A stretch of 64,000 bases of DNA, taken from assembly GCA_945865635.1 (NCBI GenBank), contig CAMBEP010000021.1, positions 1 to 64,000 of the forward strand, read 5' to 3'. The stretch is from Candidatus Kuenenia stuttgartensis. GTDB taxonomy: Bacteria; Planctomycetota; Planctomycetia; Isosphaerales; Isosphaeraceae. Below, piece after piece: positions 35,771-44,615 of the stretch (positions are counted from its first letter, which is position 1; each line of letters opens with the position of its first letter). Under the pieces are notes generated by a model that did no database searches, was not told the DNA's origin, and was given only the letters and a program-made list of their open reading frames with translations. The position numbers and the translations under genes were made by a program.

Positions 35771-37267
35771 GTAACCGTTCCGTCCCCAACTGGGATTGAC
35801 TTAAACTGATCTGGTCAGATTTTGCGATTTGGTTAAGGTTTTGGTCATGAATGATCCAACTGATAATCCAACTCCGACCTGCCCCGAATGCGTCAAACTT
35901 CGTCAAGAGATCGAAGTACTCAAAGCGATCGTTCATGAACTGCAGCAACGCTTGAATCGTAACTCGTCGAACTCCTCCATTCCGCCCTCGGCAAATCCGC
36001 TCGATGCCCCGAAACGGCTTCCGCGCAATCCTAGCGGACGCAAGCAGGGCGGTCAGCCAGGCCATCGAGGGCATCATCGCCTGCAATTGCCGCCCGAAAG
36101 AGTCACCGAAGTCGTCGAATATATCCCCGAAAAATGCTCGGATTGTCAATCTCCTCTGCCCAAAGAAGTCGCCCTCGATCATCCTGAACCACGACGGCAT
36201 CAGGTTGCCGAACTGCCGCCTACGCCTGTCGTGATCACCGAACACCGAGCCCACAGCCGCATGTGCATGTGTTGTGGCAAGCTCAACCGGGCTGAAATTC
36301 TGCCGCAAATCCTGTCGCACACGATTGGCCCGCGACTGACCGCTGTCATGTCATGCCTCAGCGGTGCCTACCGGCTTAGTCGCCGATCGGTCAAAGAGAT
36401 TCTCGAAAGGGTTTTCAACGTGCCGGTTTCGCTTGGCACAATCGTAAAGCTCGAAGCTCAGACGGCGATTTCTCTAGCCGATTCTTACGACAAGATTCTC
36501 GCTGAAGTGCGGGCGGACGAAGTCAAAAATACCGATGAAACCGGCTGGTTCAAGCGTGGCGACCGCCGCTGGCTCTGGGTGGCGGCTTGCAAGCAGTCGG
36601 CGGCGTTTCGGATTCATGCCAGTCGAGGTGCTGATGGCCTTAAGGCCTTGCTGGGCAGCAAGATTCACGGGATGGTCAGCAGCGACCGCTGGGGGGCTTA
36701 CAATAAATTGCCTCTGGAACAGAGGCGAATCTGCTGGTCGCATCTGGGTCGTGATTTTCAGAAGCACTTTGAGCGTGGCGGAGATGCGAAAGAAATGGGC
36801 GAGTCGGGGCTTGAAGTTCATTCCTGCCTGTTTGCCGACTGGAACGAATTCAAGGATGGCAAAATCGACCGATCGGTTTTGATCCAGCGAATGGATCGGA
36901 TTGCGGCGGAATTAAGAACGCAGCTTGAAACGGGATGTCGATCTCCGGACAAGAAAACCAAGACATTTTGCCGAAAGCTGTTGAAGGTTTATCCTGCGCT
37001 GTGGAATTTTTGCCGGATACCAGGAGTGGAGCCGACGAACAATTTCGCAGAGCGAACAATTCGTGGCGCGGTGATTTGGCGCAAGGGCAGTTACGGACAT
37101 CAGAGTCAGTTGGGAGGACAGTTTGTTGAACGAATGCTGAGCGTTGTGACGACGTTAAAACTAATGAGCCAGAGCGTGTTGGATTATCTTTACGAGTCGG
37201 TTAAGTCATACCGTCAGAATCAGATATGCTTGCAAATGACAAACCAATTGTGATACTAAACGGATAC
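35771..37267 (+). mobile_element. IS66-family insertion sequence, single-ORF type
   Basis: About 1.5 kb around an IS66 transposase gene. The imperfect ends are GTAACCGTT (35771) and, on the opposite strand at 37267, GTATCCGTT; IS66 elements typically begin GTAA. No 8-bp target duplication is evident, so the element or its flanks have been rearranged. Only one gene is present, as in the tnpC-only subgroup. Confidence 0.7.
35847..37253 (+). CDS. IS66 family transposase (TnpC type)
   Basis: 468 residues, apparently intact. N-terminal Leu-zipper-like helix (LRQEIEVLKAIVHELQQRL), then RNSSNSSIPPSAN and a Lys/Arg-Gly segment ending QPGHRGHHR; a zinc-binding region (CSDCQSPL ... CMCCGKL); a catalytic core with NTDETGWF and the RWGAYNKLP segment; and the typical end GVEPTNNFAERTIRGAVIWRKGSYG. 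The ATG follows AAGG; the frame continues upstream but without a better start. Confidence 0.95.
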   Translation: MNDPTDNPTPTCPECVKLRQEIEVLKAIVHELQQRLNRNSSNSSIPPSANPLDAPKRLPRNPSGRKQGGQPGHRGHHRLQLPPERVTEVVEYIPEKCSDCQSPLPKEVALDHPEPRRHQVAELPPTPVVITEHRAHSRMCMCCGKLNRAEILPQILSHTIGPRLTAVMSCLSGAYRLSRRSVKEILERVFNVPVSLGTIVKLEAQTAISLADSYDKILAEVRADEVKNTDETGWFKRGDRRWLWVAACKQSAAFRIHASRGADGLKALLGSKIHGMVSSDRWGAYNKLPLEQRRICWSHLGRDFQKHFERGGDAKEMGESGLEVHSCLFADWNEFKDGKIDRSVLIQRMDRIAAELRTQLETGCRSPDKKTKTFCRKLLKVYPALWNFCRIPGVEPTNNFAERTIRGAVIWRKGSYGHQSQLGGQFVERMLSVVTTLKLMSQSVLDYLYESVKSYRQNQICLQMTNQL

Positions 37268-37346
37268 TAATCGCTCAATGAAAAAACGGCAGTTGACGAG
37301 TCACCAAAGGCGTGCTAAACTCGTAATTCACTTTTAATCATGAGCG

Positions 37347-39215
37347 GTGCAATATCTCACATCCCGGATGGACAACATTCTTATGCCCGCCTCGATCACA
37401 TCGCTCCCTTCCCTCTTTTCCTTCGTCACCCGCAAGCGTCGTCCAGCGAGAAGCCGCCGCGGGATTTTCAATGCCCAGTTCGATGGACAGGATCGTTCGC
37501 TTTCCATGCCGACGGTGCAGCTGGGCTGCGACATCCTCGAGCAGCGGATCGTGCTAACAGCGGCAGCGGCGATTGATAGCAGCTTCTTCGAATTCACGGC
37601 TGGCACGATCACGAGCTACCAGGGGGCGGCAGCTAAAGTTGTCATACCCGCGACCATCAACGGGACACCCGTTAAGGAAATTGCCGGCTCCGCGTTCGCA
37701 AACCATACCGAAATCACGAGTCTTGTGATTCCCAGCAGCGTGACCAACATCGACAACAATGCGTTTAGCGGACTCACCAACCTGACCAAGGTTAAGATTG
37801 GTGCAGGCGTCCAATTCATTGGAGACTCGGCATTCCGCGACGCGTCGCTCCTGAAGGAGGTGAAGTTTCCGAACAGTTTAATATCGATCGGCGACAACGC
37901 GTTCCGTCACAGCGGCCTGCAGGGCGTGACGTTCGGTAAGAAAGTTGAGTTGATCGGTGATCACGCGTTCGCCGAAAACACCTCGATGATGAAGTTGGTG
38001 ATCCCCGGAACCGTCAAGCGTATCTCGGCTGGCGCTTTTCAGGATGACGTTTCACTGACCGTCCTGCAGATCGGCAAGGGGGTCGCATTCATCGGCGACT
38101 CGGCCTTTGCCGGCATCAAAGCACTGCGGGCCGTATCCATCCCCGGCACTGTCAAGACCATTGGCTCAGAAGCTTTCGCTGGCGACACGGCCATCCAGTA
38201 CGTTGGTTTCGGCAGGGGCATTCAATCGATCGGCGAATCAGCGTTCGCCGGAAACACCGCCCTGCAAGCCGTGGTGATCCCAGGCTCGGTCAAGACAATC
38301 GGGGAAGGTGCCTTTCGCGGCGACACGGCACTCGCCAGAGCCGTGATCCGCCACGGCGTGGAAACCATCGAAGCAAATGCGTTCCAAGGCAATACCGCCA
38401 TGACCGGCGTCTTGATTCCGCACAGCGTGAAAGTCATAGGACACAGTGCCTTCGAGGGCAACGTCGCCATGGCAGGGGTGGTGATCGGGAATGGCGTTCA
38501 GACGATCGGCAACAGGGCTTTCTATGGCTGCACGGCCCTGACCTCCGTTGTGCTCGGTGAGAGCGTTACCTCACTCGGCACCGATGCGTTCGCTAGCGGC
38601 CAAAATGTAACATATCTGTCGCGGTCGTTTTATGTTAAAGCGCCACCGAAACTGCCCTCGATGTATGAAAGTGCTGGAATGATTGTAGCTGCTCCCCAGG
38701 GGCAGACACATTATTTCTACAGCGTCAAGGCGATTGAGGGCGTCCCTGTTATCAACTTCACCCCCTCAAAGATGGCGAAGACAACGTCATACATCACGGC
38801 GCAGCAAGCCAGAGCCGACAGCCGACGAGCGGCCTTGGCTGAAAGTGTTGGTCAAGTCGCCTTAAGTGACATGTGGCCGCCACCAGGGACAACCTACGGA
38901 ACGTACGTACATTACACCGTTTCTTTGGGATCCTCTACCTCGACATCAAATATCTCGGCAACCACAGCTCAACTCAGCGCAGCCGACAGCTGGGCGATTG
39001 AAATGCCGACGGGTGACACATGGAACCATGTGATTTCTAACTACACGGGCCCTTCCACTGCGACGAGCGGCACAAATAGTATTCTCGTCCAAACCGGAGA
39101 CAATTTTGGCCCAATTGTCAGTGGCTACAGCACAACGCCCACTGGAACTTACAGTTGGACTTTCTCGAATGCCACGACGGGTGCTGTCTACACGATACAT
39201 TTCACCGTGAGTTGA
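37347..39215 (+). CDS. BspA-like leucine-rich-repeat (LRR_5) surface protein
   Basis: 622 residues from a GTG, or slightly fewer from the ATGs at 37368 or 37383. The N-terminus has a basic stretch (RKRRPARSRRG) and then LEQRIVLTAAAA, the LE-x-R-x-L-type export motif found on many planctomycete surface proteins. About residues 90-430 are some 14 tandem repeats of roughly 23 residues (pattern VxIPgSVKxIGxxAFxGnTAL), the TpLRR/BspA class. The rest is a Ser/Thr-rich beta domain. Probably a surface adhesin or interaction protein. It lies between an IS66 element and an ISL3 remnant, and its higher GC suggests separate ancestry. Confidence 0.85.
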   Translation: MQYLTSRMDNILMPASITSLPSLFSFVTRKRRPARSRRGIFNAQFDGQDRSLSMPTVQLGCDILEQRIVLTAAAAIDSSFFEFTAGTITSYQGAAAKVVIPATINGTPVKEIAGSAFANHTEITSLVIPSSVTNIDNNAFSGLTNLTKVKIGAGVQFIGDSAFRDASLLKEVKFPNSLISIGDNAFRHSGLQGVTFGKKVELIGDHAFAENTSMMKLVIPGTVKRISAGAFQDDVSLTVLQIGKGVAFIGDSAFAGIKALRAVSIPGTVKTIGSEAFAGDTAIQYVGFGRGIQSIGESAFAGNTALQAVVIPGSVKTIGEGAFRGDTALARAVIRHGVETIEANAFQGNTAMTGVLIPHSVKVIGHSAFEGNVAMAGVVIGNGVQTIGNRAFYGCTALTSVVLGESVTSLGTDAFASGQNVTYLSRSFYVKAPPKLPSMYESAGMIVAAPQGQTHYFYSVKAIEGVPVINFTPSKMAKTTSYITAQQARADSRRAALAESVGQVALSDMWPPPGTTYGTYVHYTVSLGSSTSTSNISATTAQLSAADSWAIEMPTGDTWNHVISNYTGPSTATSGTNSILVQTGDNFGPIVSGYSTTPTGTYSWTFSNATTGAVYTIHFTVS

Positions 39216-39260
39216 CGGACCTCGCTGTCCGTTGACAGAGCCATCCAGGGCCATGCTTGG

Positions 39261-39297
39261 TCGGCCGCAGGAAACGCCGAGGGTTTCCTGCGGTCGA
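39261..39297 (+). terminator. Strong stem-loop after the LRR gene
   Basis: A 15-bp stem (CCGCAGGAAAC / GTTTCCTGCGG core, extended by four more pairs including one G-U) around a 7-base loop, 45 bases past the stop. No T-run follows. A probable transcription end or mRNA-stabilising structure. Confidence 0.5.
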
Positions 39298-39302
39298 CGG
39301 CT

Positions 39303-39617
39303 TATTTCCTGAAGGAGTAGTTACGACTTTTTTGTGACAAGTCGACGAAGGGTGCCGCAAAGCGATTCATGAAGGGTTGGCTGCAACGGGCAAGAGCTTC
39401 AGGAATCAAGGTCCTGATCACGTTGGCGAAGACCTTGGAAAGCCCCATGGAAGGGCTTCTAACCTGTTACGACCACCCGACCAGCTCAGGCCCGATGGAA
39501 GGCACGAACAACAAGATCAAAACCATGAAACGGCAAGCATATGGCTATCGAGACATGGAATTTTTCGAATTAAAAATCCTGTCAATCCACGAGGCCAAGT
39601 ACGCTTTAGTCGGATGA
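39303..39617 (+). pseudogene. ISL3-type transposase remnant, copy B (C-terminal third)
   Basis: The frame reads YFLKE, TAG at 39318, then LRLFCDKSTKGAAKRF and on through ARASGIKVLITLAKTLESP, TNNKIKTMKRQAYGYRD and MEFFELKIL to HEAKYALVG and the natural stop. These are the last about 100 residues of an ISL3 (IS204/IS1001/IS1096/IS1165) transposase. The catalytic N-terminal and central parts are missing, and an in-frame stop shows decay. It shares about 97 bases with copy A. Confidence 0.85.
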
Positions 39618-39705
39618 ACCAAAAATAAAACCCAAAATTGTCGGCCCGATGCCCTAATCGGGCATGCTCGAACAAACAAACCCGGCTGATGCTGGTTTCA
39701 AATGG

Positions 39706-40875
39706 TCATGGCTTTGAGAGCAACTCGTCAATCCGCCACGATGCCGCCACGGCGGACTCTTGATTGATCCATTGCCTGGCCTGGTTTAAGCAGGCTTCGA
39801 TTTCCGTGTCAAAGACAACCGGTTTCACAAGCCCATGGATGGATTGATGTTCTGGAATAAGTGCGATGATCATCCGGGCCATTAATTCGTCAAGCCCCAT
39901 GCCGGTCTTGGCGCTGATTCCAAGAATGCCTGAGGGCAGATTTGAGGCTTCCTGCGGGCTGATGAGATCCAATTTGGTCATGACGGTCAGGTGACGACTG
40001 GCGTGGATTTCGATTTCCCCATCTGCTGCATCTGGCTCGAAAAGGCGGATGACCAGATCCGCCCGACTTTGCTGGCCGCGTGCCAGGGCAATCCCGGCCG
40101 CTTCCAATGGATCTGCCGCAAGGTCTCTGAGACCCGCCATATCGGTGACCACAAACGGCCATCCATCGATGGTCAGGGCGACATCGACGAGATCGCGAGT
40201 GGTGCCCGGAACGGGGCTTACCAGTACTCTATCGTATCCAGCCAAAGCATTGACAAGTGTGGATTTTCCGGCATTTGGTGCTCCCGCAAGGGCGACTTTG
40301 AAGCCACGGCTCAATCGAGTGCCCCAGGGCGCTGTGAGCAGCAAGGAGTCGATCCTCGAAATTGCGGCATGCGTGTCATGAGCCTGGATGAGGTCACGAA
40401 TCTCAACCAAGGCATTTCGAAGCGATCCATCCACCTGATTCCAAATCACTTGAGCAGCTTTTGGGGCGTTGGTTCTTTGAAAATGGTCGAGAGCCAGGCG
40501 TTCCAGCCAGCCGACGCCTTGATGCTTCAGATACTGGCCATGATCCGCCAGGTGAATGCCTTCTTCTTGAAGCAGATTCAAGATGGATTGAACAAGAAGG
40601 GGGCTGCCATGACCTTGAATTTCGACTTCGGGGGGCGTTGACAGATTGCTATCCGTAACGATCAGGGCAACCACCTCGTCCATCCCAAACCACCCGAGCC
40701 TTAATTCGCCTGGCTGACTTTGGATCAGGCCCCGGGTTCCAAGCTTGGGCCGAAACAGGCGATTGGCAACCGTGACGGCGTCAGGGCCCCAAAGTCTTAG
40801 CACGGCAATGGCGCCGGGAGCCTCGGCGGTAATCTGGGTCACATGAGTTGATTGATGTTGGATAAGAGCAGTCAT
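39706..40875 (-). CDS. MnmE/TrmE-like GTPase lacking the C-terminal cysteine domain
   Basis: 389 residues against about 450 for MnmE. The N-terminal folate-binding domain is recognisable (ITAEAPGAIAVLRLWG, PPEVEIQGHGSP). The G domain is complete: G1 GAPNAGKST (198-206), G2 PGTTRD, G3 DMAG, G4 TKLD, G5 SAK. The C-terminal helical end with CIGK, whose Cys takes part in wobble-uridine (cmnm5U34) modification, is absent; the protein stops at DELLSKP. It may be a functional divergent form or a 3' truncation, since an ISL3 remnant ends 89 bases away. Starts within the coaX end (4-base overlap). Confidence 0.85.
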   Translation of the reverse strand: MTALIQHQSTHVTQITAEAPGAIAVLRLWGPDAVTVANRLFRPKLGTRGLIQSQPGELRLGWFGMDEVVALIVTDSNLSTPPEVEIQGHGSPLLVQSILNLLQEEGIHLADHGQYLKHQGVGWLERLALDHFQRTNAPKAAQVIWNQVDGSLRNALVEIRDLIQAHDTHAAISRIDSLLLTAPWGTRLSRGFKVALAGAPNAGKSTLVNALAGYDRVLVSPVPGTTRDLVDVALTIDGWPFVVTDMAGLRDLAADPLEAAGIALARGQQSRADLVIRLFEPDAADGEIEIHASRHLTVMTKLDLISPQEASNLPSGILGISAKTGMGLDELMARMIIALIPEHQSIHGLVKPVVFDTEIEACLNQARQWINQESAVAASWRIDELLSKP

Positions 40876-41711
40876 ACAGATTGGCCGTCGAGCCCGGCTG
40901 CTGCGAAGTCTGCCAAGCCCATCAAGACCAGGTCGTCAACCACCTCGGCGTGTTCGGTCGAGGCCCACCTGGCAAATAAAGAGGCGTCGCCGCCGGACCA
41001 GATTTCCCATGAGTCAGGCAAGCTTCCGGCTCGCGCGATAAGCTCCTTGGCAGTCCCCACCTGGCCCCAGAAGAGACCTGCCTCGATGGCGGATTTTGTC
41101 TGAGCCCCATGCGCCAGCGGTGCCTGTGCGATTGCACCAACCTGCATTAACCCTGAAGTGCCTTGATCCAAGGCCTTTGCGGCCAGTCGATAACCAGGGG
41201 CGATGGCTCCACCGATCCAGACTCCATCGGTATCGATGCGTTCGACGGTCATGGCTGTGCCGCACATCACCACAATGCCCGGCCCCTTGCGATTGTGCAA
41301 TCGCAAAGCGGCTCGGATGGCAAGAGCCCTGTCCACCCCTGTTCGTTCCGGGAAGTCGAGCCGGTTGTGGACATCCACATCCATGGCGCTGGTGAGGATG
41401 CTTCCATCGGCATCCTCAGCTTCGGTTTCTTTCAGAGCCTGGTCCAGCAGTCCGACAAGCTGATTGAGAGCCACCTGATGGACGCTTGCAAGCCAGATGC
41501 CGCTGATTGACTTGCCCTTAAGCCACTGCTTGAGAGCCTCGGCCTGGTGTTCGATCCGGTCTGTGGGCAAGGTCAGCCGCTCGTCCCAGGTTTTTGTAGA
41601 ATCAAGGAATAAGCGATCCACGGAATGAGCACCACTGGCCAGCCACACAAGTTTTGTGCGACTGTTGCCAATGTCGGCCAGAACCCAGCCGCCCTGCCTT
41701 GCGGGATTCAT
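40872..41711 (-). CDS. coaX: Type III pantothenate kinase
   Basis: First step of coenzyme A synthesis (pantothenate + ATP). 279 residues of the ASKHA fold: the phosphate-binding ADIGNSRTKLVW near the N-terminus, RTGVDRALAIRAALR, VVMCGTAMTVERID, GGAIAPGYRL and WSGGDASL. Four-base overlaps with obg upstream and the MnmE-like gene downstream indicate tight translational coupling of all three. Confidence 0.92.
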   Translation of the reverse strand: MNPARQGGWVLADIGNSRTKLVWLASGAHSVDRLFLDSTKTWDERLTLPTDRIEHQAEALKQWLKGKSISGIWLASVHQVALNQLVGLLDQALKETEAEDADGSILTSAMDVDVHNRLDFPERTGVDRALAIRAALRLHNRKGPGIVVMCGTAMTVERIDTDGVWIGGAIAPGYRLAAKALDQGTSGLMQVGAIAQAPLAHGAQTKSAIEAGLFWGQVGTAKELIARAGSLPDSWEIWSGGDASLFARWASTEHAEVVDDLVLMGLADFAAAGLDGQSV

Positions 41712-42862
41712 TCCTGGCTCTCTTGAAGCAACAGGGCTTCGTCTGCAAGTTGGCTTTCTGGAGCGGCTTTGATGGATAGATCAGATTCGGCCACGGTGTC
41801 AGTGATGGCACTGACTTTTTTGGGCAGATTGATGGCGGTCAGGACCGATTCCGGCTCGGGCTCGACCAATTGACCAATCTCAGCGAGCCGATCGCTGATC
41901 TCATGCATGAGTTGGTTCATGCCCTTGCCCGTCACGGCTGAGATGGCCATGACAGGTCGGCCCAGTTGCTCCTCGAATTTGGCTTTGGCGTCGTCAGAGG
42001 CCGTGAGGTCCATTTTCGTCAGAACCACCATTTCAGGCCGCTCAGCCAAGGTGGGGCTGTAGAGCCGAATTTCTTCGCGAATCGTCTGGTAATTTTTCCA
42101 AGGGTCCGATTCATCCATCGATTCACTGGCCACGAGGTGCACCAGGAGCCGGGTGCGCTCCACGTGTCTCAAAAATTCGTGGCCCAAGCCATGGCCAGCA
42201 TGGGCCCCTTCGATGAGTCCAGGAATATCGGCGACGACAAAGGCATCGTCCCGGCCTGTATGGACTGTGCCTAGGTTTGGATACTTGGTGGTGAAGGGGT
42301 AGTCGGCAATTTCCGGATGAGCATGGGAAATACGCGACAAAAGGGTGGATTTGCCAGCGTTCGGGAGCCCGATCAGGCCGACATCGGCAATGACCTTCAT
42401 CTCGAGAATGATCCAGCGGTCTTCGCCGATGAAACCTTTTTCAAACTGTCGAGGGGCACGATTCGTGCTCGACTTGAAGTGGGCATTGCCAAAACCACCC
42501 TTGCCACCGCGGGCAATGACCACCTTCTCGCCATGCTCTTTCAAGTCTTTCAAGACGTGGCCGCGCTCACGGTCGCGAATAATCGTACCGACGGGCACTT
42601 TAATCACCATGTCGTGGGCGGTCTTGCCATGACAGTCCGCACCCATGCCGTTTTCGCCACGATCCGCCTTCCAGTGCCTCTGGAACGAAAGGTGGGCCAA
42701 GTTCGAATTACCGGTGTCGGCAATCAAGACCACATCGCCACCATGACCACCATCGCCGCCATTAGGGCCGCCCTTGGGAGCGTATTTTTCGCGACGGAAG
42801 CTCATTGCGCCATTTCCGCCATCGCCGCCTTTGACATAAATCGTCACTCTGTCGACAAACAT
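41708..42862 (-). CDS. obg: Obg/CgtA family ribosome-associated GTPase
   Basis: 384 residues. The Gly-rich Obg fold spans about residues 1-155 (VKGGDGGNGAMSFRREKY, GGDGGHGGDV). The G domain follows: GLPNAGKSTLL, DIPGLIEGAHAGHGLGHEFL, LTKMDL and SAVTGKG. The C-terminal about 60 residues are an acidic extension rather than a recognisable OCT domain. Obg checks late 50S assembly and links growth to GTP/ppGpp. First of obg-coaX-MnmE-like; rpmA lies just upstream behind a terminator. Confidence 0.96.
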   Translation of the reverse strand: MFVDRVTIYVKGGDGGNGAMSFRREKYAPKGGPNGGDGGHGGDVVLIADTGNSNLAHLSFQRHWKADRGENGMGADCHGKTAHDMVIKVPVGTIIRDRERGHVLKDLKEHGEKVVIARGGKGGFGNAHFKSSTNRAPRQFEKGFIGEDRWIILEMKVIADVGLIGLPNAGKSTLLSRISHAHPEIADYPFTTKYPNLGTVHTGRDDAFVVADIPGLIEGAHAGHGLGHEFLRHVERTRLLVHLVASESMDESDPWKNYQTIREEIRLYSPTLAERPEMVVLTKMDLTASDDAKAKFEEQLGRPVMAISAVTGKGMNQLMHEISDRLAEIGQLVEPEPESVLTAINLPKKVSAITDTVAESDLSIKAAPESQLADEALLLQESQE

Positions 42863-42999
42863 GATTCAGTTCTCAAGCCTTGATTTGGCTGGTATCTGAC
42901 GCGTCACCAGCCGACTTTTGTACCGAAATTGATACGAGCCGCCGATCCGCACTCACCTGAGCAAGTTCTGCTGATATCCAATAATCCGCCTCTGTCAAC

Positions 43000-43037
43000 C
43001 AAAAAACAACCGGTCGGGGCAATCATGCCCGCCGGTT
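43000..43037 (-). terminator. Intrinsic terminator between rpmA and obg
   Basis: Hairpin with AACCGG and CGGG/CCCG pairing (43008-43037), followed on the minus strand by TTGTTTTTTG. It also has a T-run on the plus side (TTTTCGTTTTTT), so it could work in both directions. Separates rpmA from obg. Confidence 0.65.
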
Positions 43038-43077
43038 TTCGTTTTTTATTGGGATTTCTCTGCCACCCAGAACCAAG

Positions 43078-43332
43078 TCAGGCAGGAATTTCTGTCAGGA
43101 TGTTGATCCGGCGACCTTCCTGATCGAACTTCACAATCCCGTCCTTCAGTGCAAACAAGGTGTAATCCCTGCCAACACCCACGTTCTTGCCAGGGACCCA
43201 GCGTGTCCCCACCTGGCGAACCAGAATCGATCCGGTTGTGGCAAATTGGCCACCGTACATCTTGATCCCGCGACGCTGTGCATTCGAATCGCGACCGTTG
43301 CGGCTCGAGCCCTGACCTTTTTTATGTGCCAT
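43078..43332 (-). CDS. rpmA: 50S ribosomal protein L27
   Basis: 84 residues: [16 protein letters not shown], then [27 protein letters not shown] and [16 protein letters not shown]. The N-terminal tail reaches the peptidyl-transferase centre. The usual upstream partner rplU (L21) is not adjacent: the gene upstream is divergent. Confidence 0.96.
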   Translation of the reverse strand: MAHKKGQGSSRNGRDSNAQRRGIKMYGGQFATTGSILVRQVGTRWVPGKNVGVGRDYTLFALKDGIVKFDQEGRRINILTEIPA

Positions 43333-43562
43333 GTTTCAACCTGTGAGTTCGTTGATGAACCGCCCTCGCTGCCCATCAATCATATCCAGCTACGCGCAGA
43401 AATCAGGCGCAGCAAATCGTGGTTTCTTTCGATACCTTATTATGTTCGTCGTCATACCCAATTGGCAAGTCCAAATTTTGTCTCTTGTTCTTCCAATTTT
43501 CCTGTGTTGGCGAATAATCCATTTGGGCGACCCGGTTTCGGCCGCCTATAATCACTTACATC

Positions 43563-44615
43563 ATGCAACCGATTCTCCAACGGACCGACAAAGGCTTCTA
43601 TTGCCCACCTGGCGATTTTTACATCGACCCCTACAAGCCCGTCGATCGCGCCATCATCACACATGCCCATGCCGATCACGCCAGATCCGGCCACAGACAC
43701 TACCTCACCGCGGCCGATGGATTCGCCTTGCTCAAGCACAGAATGCTCGCCAGCGCACAAATCACCCCCCTGCCTTACGCGCAATCGACCAACTATCACG
43801 GTGTCCGCATTTCGCTCCATCCCGCAGGTCATGTGCTCGGCTCAGCGCAGGTCCGTATCGAACACAAAGGCCAAATCGCTGTAATCACCGGCGATTACAA
43901 GGTCGAACCAGACCAAACCTGCGCCCCCTTTGAACCCCTCAACTGCCACCTGATTGTCAGTGAATCGACATTCGCCCTGCCCATCTACCAATGGCAACCA
44001 CAATCAATCCTCTTTGACCAGATCAACAGGTGGTGGGCCACGAATCAGGATCAGGGCCTGGCAAGCGTTTTAATGGCCTACTCACTGGGAAAGGCCCAGC
44101 GCCTGCTTGCAGGAATCGACCCCACAATCGGCCCAATTTATTGCCACTCTGCCATCGAGCCAATCAATCAGATCTATCGCGACTCTGGAATTGATCTGCC
44201 CCAGACCCTTCGCGCCACCGACCCCCAACGGGCCAGATCACTTGTCTTGGCACCCCCTTCCGCTTTGGCATCGCCATGGATGAGCCGCTTCAGACCATTT
44301 TCGACCGCTTTTGCCTCAGGATGGATGGCAGTGCGAAGCAAGCGCAATCGCCCATCGGTCGACACCGGTTTTGTTCTCTCCGATCACGCCGACTGGAATG
44401 GGCTGATCTCGTCCATCAAAGCCTCAGGTGCGCAAGAAGTCTGGCTGACGCACGGATATTCCACCGCCCTGGCACGCTATCTACGCGAAATCGGACTGGA
44501 TGCAAAGTCTGTCGATACTCGATTTAGAGACGAATCCAGCTCCGCCGGCCACGATCCTGCAGGCAATCCGCCAGACTCCATAATTCCAGAACTAAAACCC
44601 GCAGGCGAGCAATGA
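43563..44615 (+). CDS. Ligase-associated DNA exonuclease (metallo-beta-lactamase fold)
   Basis: 350 residues of the beta-CASP/metallo-beta-lactamase nuclease type (COG1236-like). The metal motif HAHADH is at residues 34-39, with HPAGHVLGSAQV and ITGDYK following. Later come VSESTFALP, LMAYSLGKAQR and SDHADWNGL, with the C-terminal LTHGYS. The next gene, overlapping by four bases, is an ATP-dependent DNA ligase, the usual partner; the helicase and phosphoesterase often found in that cluster are not here. Confidence 0.92.
   Translation: MQPILQRTDKGFYCPPGDFYIDPYKPVDRAIITHAHADHARSGHRHYLTAADGFALLKHRMLASAQITPLPYAQSTNYHGVRISLHPAGHVLGSAQVRIEHKGQIAVITGDYKVEPDQTCAPFEPLNCHLIVSESTFALPIYQWQPQSILFDQINRWWATNQDQGLASVLMAYSLGKAQRLLAGIDPTIGPIYCHSAIEPINQIYRDSGIDLPQTLRATDPQRARSLVLAPPSALASPWMSRFRPFSTAFASGWMAVRSKRNRPSVDTGFVLSDHADWNGLISSIKASGAQEVWLTHGYSTALARYLREIGLDAKSVDTRFRDESSSAGHDPAGNPPDSIIPELKPAGEQ

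Noticed and set aside
37268..37346. Target-site duplication for the IS66 element
   Set aside because: The 8 bases beyond the right end do not match those before the left end, so none is reported.
37700..38620. About 69-base periodic DNA pattern
   Set aside because: Explained by the leucine-rich repeats of the encoded protein; not a CRISPR or satellite array.
43333..43562. Missing rplU upstream of rpmA
   Set aside because: The interval is a short divergent intergenic region with no L21-like frame; rplU must be elsewhere, which is not unusual enough for a separate finding.
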